Origin: Miscanthus floridulus
Lineage: Eukaryota; Streptophyta; Magnoliopsida; Poales; Poaceae
Assembly (NCBI RefSeq): GCF_019320115.1
Contig: NC_089588.1
Location: forward strand, 118,387,591 to 118,451,590
Length of the DNA: 64,000 nt
Reading direction: 5' to 3'
The notes beneath the pieces are model-generated. The model searched no databases. It saw only the letters and a list, made by a program, of their open reading frames with translations, and was not told where the DNA came from. The first letter of the stretch is position 1; each line of letters begins with the position of its first letter. Shown one piece after another: positions 54,425-64,000 of this stretch. A program made the position numbers and the translations under genes.

Positions 54425-55655
54425 GTCCTAGTCAAGGCTTTCTAGGATGGGCACGCTACCCGGAGTGACAATCTCGACTTTGGTTCACTGTCCTAGTCAG
54501 GGCTTTCTACAAGGATGGGCACGCTACCCGGAGTGACAATCTCGGCTTGGACTTGGAGTGCCTCCCTTCGCTACGCTATGTCAAGGCACGTCTCGACTGT
54601 AAGGATGCCTTCCCTGATGACGTGGACAAGGCAGAGGCTGAGCTTAGGCGCCAAGCAGAACTCCATCCCAATAGTTCCGCACTCACCCTCAATGTATTCA
54701 AAGCTCATCAACAAATCATGGCATAACCAGTACACAGCGACGATGAAGAGGTACGTACCAGCTGCCTAAGTTGTTTAATAACCACATTCCATTCCGCATT
54801 CCACTAAGACACAAACACGTACTACTTCTCCATTACTATATTATTGTTATAGTAACAATATGCCCAGAAAATCATAGCCCTTGATTTTTAGAATTAGTAG
54901 AACAATTAAATTTCGTCCAGGACGCCCTAGCTTCCTTGTTTAATTTCATCTGCCTGTGCTACTGTACATATGAAGTAATTATTTTCACTTTTCTAAGAAA
55001 ATAGATACAGTTAAGTATATACTTGTTACTATTGTCACGTACAGACTATATGTTTGAGTACGCAAGAACATTAATTTTTAACATGATGTTGGTTTTAAAA
55101 GTGTTGTGCTATGGCTAGTGACAAATAAATCACGTATACCATCAACATGATTTTGCTGTTAAAAATGGATCTACTCATGTTGAAAAGATCATTACGGATA
55201 ACGTTAGTCGTTCCACATTTAAAAATTAATTTTACAGGTATATCACTCTTGATCTTTATTTGTCAAGTTACAAGAAAAGAACATGTTAGTAAAGCAAGAT
55301 ACTTTATATCTCATCCACATGTCACATTATTGCATCAAATACCAAATTAAAGTTAGATCATACGTGCATGTATATTAGATCTATCTAATAAGTAGGCGAT
55401 TTCTCTATTTATTCTGTGTTTCTTCTATCACCTCTTATAAGAATAGGTAATATGTAATAATTTACAATTTGATCAACGGTTCACACGCACTTCGAAGGAC
55501 CGTAGTAGTCTGTTGTTGATTGTTTTAGCCAACTTCATCCATCATTTCCATTGACCTTCATGAATCATCAATGCTAGACTGATAATGCTAATCAAAATTA
55601 TTTTTCCTTACGATTTTTATTTCAGTCTTCGGAGACTCAGCCTTTTGCCTCTTGA
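54425..55655 (+). pseudogene. NLR 3' end, block C
   Basis: From 54,478 it carries the NLR C-terminus (FTVLVRAFYKDGHATRSDNL, LECLPSLRYVKARLDCKD, AEAELRRQAELHPNSS) ending at a TAA at 54,724-54,726, as in block A. The last exon begins at 55,626 and ends TGA at 55,653-55,655. Just before it, 54,425-54,477 is an imperfect copy of 54,491-54,545, a tandem duplication at the breakpoint. NB, CC and most LRRs are absent. Confidence 0.82.
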
Positions 55656-57732
55656 TCCTCCATGGGAGTAGTTTGCGGCTTAAGTTGGTGGATCTCAGGA
55701 CGTTGGGAGCATTTTGGTACTCCTGTCTGCTGTCCCCTATATTGCCGCATGCATGGAGCTGGTGTCAGTCCACTACACGGTCACATATCTCTGTGTGCTC
55801 TTGATGGACCTTTGCATGCTTTAAACCTCTACTAATGTTGATCGACGACGATCATGCCTGTTGTTTAGTATATTTCATTTCGCTCTAGCACTTATTGTTG
55901 GCGTACCTGCAGGTATGTTTGGAATATAAATGATATGTGTGTTTATGTTAAATGAAGCTTAAGTTTGGTTTTCGTGTGCCTCCGCATGCATGCATGCCTG
56001 ACCATCTTCAAGGGCTCCATCGGGGGTCCAGTTTGCTTTGGGGAATTTCTCCAACCGGTGAAGCTAGCACTTTCATTCACTTCGTTGCTATGATCTTGGC
56101 TACTGTATTATTGATGTATTTAAATTGTAGTGACGAACGTTGTCACGGCTGTCGTGTCATGGAATTTATTTTAATTTGGGCAGTTACATGTGTTTTTTCA
56201 CAATTATTCCATTTCTATGCCATATATGCACAAGTGTAGTTTCCCTCGCGCGTTACTCCCTCACCACTTTACCCCATAGTCACTTCTGACAAAAAGGAAG
56301 AAATAACTCCCTTGTATTCACTCTACCAAAGTTTGAATGTAGTTTTGAGGTCCTAGAGAAGGACCGCGATAAAGCGCCACTGGTCACGCGCTCCGGGAGC
56401 ACGTGCGACCCGACTCCACCCTGCGACCGTTGTCTTCCTCCTCACGCTTGCGCTTGTCTTCGCTCCACCGCCACCCCTCAACCCTGGCCTCCCCTAACCT
56501 CCAGCGCTATGGCTCCGCCAACGTCGTCCTCGCCTTGGCCCCCGCCCCGGCCCCCACTCCCGCGGCCTCGCCGCGCCACCCACCTGGCCCGCCCCTTGAA
56601 TCCACTGTATGATGGAATTTTGGCATGTTGTAATATTATTACATATCCTATTTAGCATTAGTCGAATGAAGCCTATAAAATAATTTGACAATTCCGTGAT
56701 GCCTACGAAATATGGGCTATATAAACATTTGGGCCTTAAAGGTGAACGAGTTGCCTAATAACCATCAATTGGCACAATGGCTAATTAACAATATTGGGCT
56801 CATGCATGGGCCATCCAAGTGTTCTCTTTCACGTGTGGCTTGCTGAGACATCTAGGTAAGGATGAAAACAGTACGGAAATATCCAGTACCGAACCGCAAC
56901 ATTTTCTATATTTGATCCGATCGAATTCGTATTTTTGGATAAATTCGAATTCGATTCGAAATTCAGAACATCAAATTTGAAATCGGAACAAAAACGGTTT
57001 TGCCGTTTTCCGACTGTTTTCTACTTTTCTACATGTAATTTGGAATATCCCGAATTCGAAATTCGATTTAAACCGAATTTGGCCCCTTAAATGTCCGGCC
57101 TTAGAAAAATTGTATCTTTTTCATATGTTCCCAGATGAAGATGATTTTTAAATGAAAATTGTAGCTCTCGATGAGATCTACAACTCTCTAGTTTTTAGTT
57201 TCTTCATTTGAGGTCTTTAAGATGTTAAAAAAATTAAACAAAGCTTCGACAATATATTAATCGCGTACACGCGCTTGTTGCCTTAGAAAAATCATATCTT
57301 TCTTATATAGTGTCAAGTGGTGAAATGGAGATACTTTTTATGGAAGTTATAGGACTTATTAATTGTTATTCACTTGGTTATGCACTTGTTAATTGTTATG
57401 CGCTTGATCTTGCGGGTCAATATTCCGTATTGATTTTTCGTATACCAACTGTGTTCGACATAATTCTGCTCGAATTAGCTCGTTTTTGAAATTCTTGATA
57501 TTTCATAAGTTCGTCTCCGGCTATACCGCTTTCGCTTTCGTTTTCGTATTCAAATATAGAAGTAGAAAACGGTTGATAGGTTTTTCGACCGTTTTCATCT
57601 CTACTTCTAGGCCAAGATCTTTTGGATAAAATAATTAGCGTGTTGCTAATTAAGCCTATTGCCCGGCGTATACGTGTACAAATGCAAGGCCGGGTTCGTG
57701 AAGATTATTTGGGCTGATTAGCACTGGCCATT
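54483..57732 (+). repeat. Triplicated NLR 3'-flank block, copy C
   Basis: Aligns with 17,164-20,398 throughout with rare differences and ends at the same base, before CACTACTGG. It is clearly closer to copy A than to copy B. Confidence 0.92.
56857..57603 (+). mobile_element. Ac/Ds-like hAT element, copy C
   Basis: Same element as at 19.5 and 37.9 kb, here starting TAAGGATGAAAAC and ending GTTTTCATCTCTA, with flanks CATCTAGG and CTTCTAGG. Confidence 0.8.
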
Positions 57733-58399
57733 CACTACTGGAAACGGGGCATTTACAGAGTGTCAAAAATCGGGCACTCGACAAAGACCTTCTTTGTCGA
57801 GTGCCGGGCACTCGGCAAAAAAGGGCACTCGGCAAAGGACTTCTTTGCCGTGTGCCAGGCTCTCGGCAAAAGCGCAGCACTCGGCATAGGCTGCCCCGCG
57901 TAACGGTGTTCGGCCACATCCTTCTTTGCCGAGTGCCTGCTGTTAAGCACTCGGCAAAGATTTTTTTTTGCAAAATACTTTGCCGAGTGCCCCTGACACG
58001 GCGCTCGGCAAAGATTCAATATTTTTTTTGAAATGTCTTTGCCAAGTGTCCACTGATTCGGCACTCGGCAAAGAGAGGAATTAAAAAAATTACTTTTTTT
58101 TAAATACCTTTGCCGAGTGCCCCTGTGCAGGCACTCGGTAAAGACCCCCTTTGCCGAGTGCCATGCCCCGGCGCTCGGCAAAGTTTTTTTGTTTTTTGTT
58201 TTTGGCCTCCAAATTTTTTGTGCAGCCCTTTTAAAGTACCGGGAACTCCTCGTTAGAATTTGGGGATTTTTGTGGCTTTTTGATATATTTAGTTACTTTA
58301 TTTCGTTTACTTGAATTTTTTTGAAAAATATAAATTTGAACTGCACGTGGTACGAATAATGGAATTTAATGATTCAAAAAATGATAGTCATGTTACTGA

Positions 58400-58884
58400 G
58401 TGTAGTGTGAGGCCGTATCCAGGAACGGACCCGAAATTTCGGATATCTTGTTCACGAAACATGACCGTGAACTTTCGTGCGAAGTGTTTTTAAATTCTAT
58501 AAAAAGCAAACGAAGTCCGAAAATCATGAAACTTGTTGAGATATCGTGATATCGTATGTGGAGGCTATGATAAAAAAAATTAGAAGATTTCGTGCACGTT
58601 GTCACGTACGATGCTTGCAAACCGAAGAATCTCCGAAGAAGTTTCATGATTTCGTGAAGAGGGCGACGAGGTGTTAAGCATCATACGTGACAAACTTACG
58701 CGAAACCTCCTCAATTTTTTATCATAACCTCCACATATGATATCTTGACAAGTTTTATGATTTTCGGACTTCGTTTGCTTTTTATAGAATTTAAAAACAA
58801 CTCGACCGCAAGTTCGTGGTCATGTTTCGTGAACAAGATGTTCAAAATTGGTGGACTGTTTATGGATACAGCCTCACATTATAC
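58400..58884. repeat. Long foldback inside CACTA 3
   Basis: Arms of about 58,400-58,618 and 58,675-58,884 with the same paired blocks as in CACTA 1. Both arms have gained their own substitutions. Confidence 0.85.
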
Positions 58885-59430
58885 TAAATAACATGAATAT
58901 CATTTTTCCATTCATTTGCCGAGTGCCATATCGGGGACACATTATTCGAATGACTAGCAGTTATAATTTGAATTATTGAAGAAAATTCAATTAAATGAAA
59001 TAAATTAAAGAAATATAGAAAAAATCTGAGAAATGTGCTACATTGGAACATGGAGTACCAGGTATTGTATGAGGACTACAGAAAAAGTTTGGAGGTCAAA
59101 AGTAAAAAAAAAATGGTTTGTCTAGTGTTAGGAGAAGACACTCGGCAAAGGAGAATCTTTGCCGAGTGTTAGGAGAAGACACTCGGCAAAGATTTTAAAA
59201 TTTTTTTAAAACCCCTCTTTGCCGAGTGCCAGCCCGATTGGCACTCGGCAAAGAATTTTTAAAAATTAAAAAATACTTTGCCGAGTGCCATATCGGGGAC
59301 ACTCGACAAATAATTTTTTTTTAAAAAAAAACTTCTTTGCCGAGTGCCAGGCCAGGTGGCACTCGACAAAGAGGCGGTTAAAAAAATTAAAAAACCCTTT
59401 GCCGAGTGCCAGATCGGGGGGCACTCGGCA

Positions 59431-62139
59431 AAGTGGGGATTTAACCCCGCCGGCTAGGCCGGCCCACACACTCCGCACACACGCACACATGCACGCGCCA
59501 CCGCTCGCCCGCATGCCCGCGCACCCGCGCTGCCCGCGCCGCCCGCTCGGCTACGGCTGTCGTACCATCGGCTACCGTACCATCGGCTACGGCACGCCCT
59601 CCTCTTTCCCTCAGCGGCTGACGACCCGGCCCTGGTCGTTAGAGCCGTCCGCCACCTCCGCATGCCCCGCGCTCGGTCAAGGCGGAACCGCCGCGGCCGC
59701 AACCACCCCGCGCCCGCTCCTCACGTCATGGGAGCGCCCTCCCCGCACAGGCCTCTATAAAACAGCGCCGAGCCCATTGTCGCCCCTCTCTGTTGCCCCC
59801 GCTCCCTCCTTCGCGCTTGCCGTGCACGGAAGACGCAACTGCCGCGACGCCGAGGTCCGCCGTTCGTCCTCCGCGCGGTCCGCCGTCCTCGAGCCACCTC
59901 CGTCCTCGTTTCCCCCGCGGTGAGAACCCCCGTGCTCCCCTCTTTCTTCCCGTGCGGTTATTAGAGTGTTTCATGGTCATTTGAGCTTTATTCGCGTGCG
60001 CCCGTGAGCTCCATGCCGCCGGCCATGGCGACCGCCGCCTCGGCCCTCTTCTCCGACCGCCGTATCGGACTTGGCGAGTTCCCCTTCACCCTCTCGTTCT
60101 CCCGGTGCTCTCGGATTCGCAAACCGAGGCCCGTAGGCCTTGTTTTCCCGCACGCCGGTGAGCTCTCGCTGCCGTCCATGGCTCGGCCGCACCGGAGCTA
60201 CTGTGCCGGCCGTCGGCGCCCCTTCCTCTCTCCCTCCCATCTGTTCCAGGCCGTCCATTGCTTGATCGATGGCCCACGTAGGCCGATACCCCTTCGCGGG
60301 TAACTTTGCTAAAGAGACCCCCTGATTTCATCTATTTGAACCCGCCGTCCATAGCATATTTTCCTGAGTGCATTTTCTTCTTTTGAAAACGTAAACTAAA
60401 TTGTTTTAGTCCAAAATACGTTTTCAGTATTTACAGAAATGCCACTAGATTTGTTTTGCTCATAAAAACTTCGTTTTAGCTCCGAATCGACCCGTTCAAC
60501 TTGCGTTAGTTTCATAATTTCGTAATCTACGTGTTAGTACCACTGTTAACCATGTTTGCAACTTTTAAATTTCATGGTTAGGTTTAATTAAATAAATTGC
60601 TATAGGAAATCTCGTTTAATTCATAACTTTCGCGTTTTAGCTCTGTTTTTCGTGAACTTCGCGTTGACGTGATCGTAGCAAGACGTAGATTCTTTTCATA
60701 AACATTTTATCTTGTTTTCTATACTGTTGGTGTACTGTTCTAATTATAGGAATGTTTGCTTTGCATGAATGCCTTTGGAATATTGTATGTTGCCGTGTTG
60801 GTCGCGTTCAGACGGTGAGGAGAACGTTGGAGACCAAGAGTTCTTCGACGACCAGCAAGACCAGCAGGAGTTTGCTAACCAATGCAAGTATAGCATGGGC
60901 CAACCTTGACGTCCTTTTCACTTTAATCATTTACTCATGTGCATGTGTCTAACTTTGATAACCTTAAGGACATTCTAGTCATTTGATGACATGTTCCCTT
61001 GACTCCTATGGGTTAATTGCATATGGGTAGATTACTAGTGCTCTAACTAAACATGATCTACATGATGGTTAATGGTTCTATGGAACTAAAAGTATAACGT
61101 GATTTGTAACAACTGATCCATAGGGCGAAGGTGCAAATGACTTTTGATCATGTTGCTCCCGGCCCTCCATAAGGACTCATCTGTCGGTAAAAGTTGGGAC
61201 TAACAGTGCAACCGTGAGGGTCATATGGCTCTGATTTTAGCTCAGTAATAGGACCTTTTCTAGCTTGTTAGAGGTTACCTTTATGGCGCAAGAGGGGCTT
61301 GCCACGTTGGGTATAGGGCTGCCTCTGTTCCTATGTGTATAGCCACGATGGATATGTGCCATAGGAAAGGGGGGTTCCTACATCTGCCTGCCAAGGAAAC
61401 CTAGCGGCCCTAACTTGTTAGAGAAACCTATGAAATGGCTTCATAGTGTACCCTGCCCGCTCACCTTGGCAGTGACATGGGAGTAATTAACCCGGGCATA
61501 TGGGAATCATGACTCGCGGTGAATGTGCACCACCTCTGCGGAGGGTTACAAACTGTTATAACAGCCGTGCTCATGGTCACGAGCGACCCGGAAAACTCAT
61601 AGAATAATTGGTTACTCAATGTGGTTCATTTATGATGGTGTACGATGATAAAATGATGCAAATGATTCTGATATCTGATTATGTGGGTATAAATGGTAGC
61701 TTAAGCATAACTTGATTATACTTGTTAATAAAATTTGGACATACTAAAAATGCTAACCGCAGTAAACCAGTGTCATCTTTTTGAGCTTCATAACCCCATG
61801 TTATCTTGTTAAGTACGGGAAGTACTTACACTTGTTTATTTCTATATTTGGATAAAAAAACCCGGATGGGTAACAGATGACAACGGGTATGAGGAATTCC
61901 CTGAGGATTATTAGGCTTGTGGTCAACCCGTTGACCTTCCCTGTGATGGTGTTCCACGAGAGAGAGTTATCTTTTCATTTCCGCTGTGATGTATAAGACT
62001 AAGTTATGTTATTATCGTGATGTAAGATACACTGTGATGATACTCTCTTATAATTTGTCAGCTTGTGTGTGTGATTGATCCCTGGGCACACATGAGTTAG
62101 TGCATTCAATTTTATCCTTAAAATTGGGTGTGACAACAA
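59431..62139 (+). mobile_element. Gypsy-type LTR fragment captured in CACTA 3
   Basis: Same fragment as 22,099-24,594, ending GGGTGTGACA. It keeps about 177 bp (61,410-61,586) lost from copy 1. That stretch contains LTR-typical text ('gtgcaccacctctgcggagg', 'gctcatggtcacgagcga'). The TATA box is at 59,756-59,762. Confidence 0.7.
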
Positions 62140-62335
62140 TGAAAGGGATGATGACGAGGACGCTGGAGACGAGGTGCGAAATCTGAAGGACAAACAAATG
62201 CTTGAACGATTACGTTTAGACAATGACAATGAAGACAACATTCCTCCTTCGGATAGTGTTGATGAGTTGGACAATGTTGATAGTGATGACGAGACCTATG
62301 ATCCAGCTAATCTCAATCATGAAGATTATTTTTAA
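62140..62335 (+). pseudogene. TNP2 acidic tail in CACTA 3
   Basis: Acidic frame ending VDSDDETYDPANLNHEDYF and TAA at 62,333-62,335, as in CACTA 1. Only the tail is left. Confidence 0.8.
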
Positions 62336-62436
62336 TACATGTAATACAATGTTTTTGTAATTATGTTTTGTTCATTTTTGCACCTATTTCTAATTACGTC
62401 TTGTTTTTCTTTTTTGTTGCAGGTGATTGAACAAAG

Positions 62437-64000
62437 ATGGCGGGCGACCGTCATAGGTCCGTGAGCTCGATTTACCAAAGACCACGCCGGCTGCAGGAGG
62501 AGGCGGAGGGGGCGGCGGAGGGATCGGACAGGAGGAGGACCGCTAGACGCAGGAGGGGGCCGTCTCCTCCCACGCTGCGTGAGGAGGAGCCGGAGGAGGA
62601 GGTGGCGCCCGTGGACGAGTCGGACGATGAGCTGGTTTGGCAGATGGACGAGGAGGAGGGGCCGCACGAGGACAACGAGTTGGAGGCGGCAGGCACGAGT
62701 TCCGCTTCCTTCGACTCCTCTTCGAGTGTCTACTTGCGAGGTCCCACGAGCCTCCCACATGTTCCGCTTCCTCACCAACGCCCAGTGATTAGCCCTGAAG
62801 GGCAAAAGTAAGTAACTTTATATGTTATCACCACTACTTCATATGATATGATGAAAAAAAACTAATAATTTTTCTTAATCACTTGTGCAGGAACTGGGTG
62901 GTTGTGTTGGGTGGTAGCGCACGGCTAGTCAATGGCATCCTGGGTCTTCTGTGTAGGCAACACTTCCCCGGCATTGTCACGTACGCATCGAAGACGGAGC
63001 CGGCCTACTCGTTTGACCACTACGCCATCGCCACCGATGCGGAGTACCCCAACAAGGCGGCGCGGGTGAAGGCAGAGCTTTGGGTAAGTCTCCCTCGCAC
63101 AACATTGCTCAATACGTCGCATTCATTGGACTTTTCTTGAAATAATGAATGGATACATCGCTTTTGTATGCAGACTTATTACAGATGCGAGGAGGGATTT
63201 GAGGCCAGGGCGGAGCAGGCGACTACCAAAGCCTATAAAAAACTCGTCTCCGACATGCATCATGAGGTGCACATCCAGGCCATCGTAACCTACTATGGGT
63301 CGAAGCTTGGAGAGAGGAAAACCAAGAAAGACGCAAGAGAGATGCAGCTGACCCGAGAGCAGTACCTTGAGGTAAATGAAGAACATCAATATTGATTCAT
63401 TTTGAGATTAAGTTGGTTTAATTTGATCTTCTTATATGTCCAATACTTGATGACGTGTAGATGATTCCCTGGTGGTGCCAAGCATATCCCGAGTGCTGGG
63501 CGATGATGGTGGACAGGTGGTTCATGGAGGAGTACCTCAAGATACACAGGGATGCCTAGGACCGTTGTTTGCAGATGCAAGGTCCAGCACACCATCAAGG
63601 CAGCCACAGCCTCGCCGGATACAAACAAGCATGGGTACGCAAATTCATTTATCTATTGTGACGCTCAGTTTTGCCTGATTTCTAATCATCGTGATGTTTT
63701 TCTCGCAGTCGGCGTCACATAGTGGCCAGGCTTACTCGGACTTCCAGGCATGGTGTATGGCCCACAAGGGCAAGGCGACGTCCGACGTCTCCTTCAACCT
63801 GGAGGATCCGCCTAAGGCATACATGAACCCGAGCGTCCACTCCCGCATCAGTGAGTACACTGAGGTGGCAAGGTCGCTCCATGGGTCAGAGCATGATCCG
63901 AGCACCAAGGACTTCGATGGAGAGGCTGTCATGAGGGCAGAGCAAGGCAAGAAGCATGGGCGGTTCTGGCTTGGCGACGGCGTCATCGACACGGCCTCTA
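62437..64000 (+). pseudogene. Transposase_24 gene of CACTA 3, partial in window
   Basis: Exons 62,437-62,807, 62,891-63,083, 63,174-63,371, 63,461-63,634 and from 63,709 to the edge, all with GT-AG borders and a continuous frame except one TAG at about 63,557 (GAT GCC TAG GAC) where CACTA 1 has TGG. Exon 1 is Arg/Glu-rich (RRLQEEAEGAAEGSDRRRTA), followed by the conserved NWVVVLGGSARLVNG and LGLLCRQHFPGIVTYA. At the five nonsense sites of CACTA 1 that lie within the window this copy has sense codons. It is the best-preserved Transposase_24 copy in the window. Confidence 0.83.

Larger units (their letters stand above)
57733..64000 (+). mobile_element. CACTA element 3, left part, continues past the window
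   Basis: Starts CACTACTGGAAACGGGG at the same position in block C as CACTA 1 in block A. Left subterminal repeats (57,755-58,185), a long foldback (58,400-58,884), a second array (58,915-59,430), the LTR fragment (59,431-62,139), the TNP2 tail and the Transposase_24 gene follow in the same order and at nearly the same spacing. The right terminus is outside the window. Confidence 0.9.

Overview
The window is nuclear DNA of a grass, most likely a panicoid/andropogonoid (maize, sorghum, sugarcane or Miscanthus group). The grounds are GT-AG introns, GC-rich coding exons in AT-rich spacers, CACTA transposons with the grass TTTGCCGAGTGCC/GGCACTCGGCAAAG subterminal repeats, Tourist, hAT and Ty3/Ty1-type elements, and grass-type CC-NB-LRR (NLR) genes. 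No prokaryotic features are present. The species is an inference.

Layout. (1) 0.9-3.5 kb: an apparently intact two-exon CYP81-type cytochrome P450 on the minus strand with its own TATA box, the only gene here without an obvious lesion. (2) 3.7-5.8 kb: a duplicated spacer and two MITEs embedded in (TA)n microsatellites. (3) 5.8-12.5 kb: an end-truncated but coding-rich CACTA element with broken TNP2 and Transposase_24 genes and a long foldback. (4) 12.5-15.2 kb: an LTR on the minus strand. (5) 15.2-17.0 kb: a degenerate short-repeat field and a CAF1-type deadenylase fragment. (6) 17.0-20.4 kb: the 3' end of an NLR gene and its flank (block A), which recurs at 35.3-38.7 kb (block B) and 54.5-57.7 kb (block C). 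(7) 20.4-28.2 kb: a terminal-inverted-repeat-bounded CACTA element whose TNP2 body is replaced by a gypsy-type LTR fragment. A near copy starts at 57.7 kb and leaves the window. (8) 28.5-36.7 kb: NLR-1, which lacks its first exon, has two nonsense codons, and is split by a hAT element that carries a young gag-only LTR retrotransposon. (9) 38.7-43.4 kb: non-coding spacer with an antisense NLR N-terminal fragment, an empty site for the CACTA insertion and a third microsatellite MITE. (10) 43.5-46.7 kb: NLR-2, nearly complete, disabled by a one-base insertion and a Tourist MITE in its last codons. (11) 48.0-52.5 kb: a decayed Ty1/copia element. (12) 53.7 kb: a second Tourist MITE.

Reading as a whole: this is a decaying tandem NLR resistance-gene cluster next to a P450. 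Three NLR 3' ends lie about 18-19 kb apart, but only two NLR bodies remain, and each is broken. CACTA elements sit at cluster breakpoints, and one has non-matching flanks, as expected if two CACTA insertions recombined and deleted an NLR 5' half. I did not find a coherent new multi-gene system. The most interesting material is how the elements rearranged the cluster, the long foldbacks and the LTR promoter inside the CACTA elements, the CAF1-NLR junction, and the very recent lesions in NLR-2.
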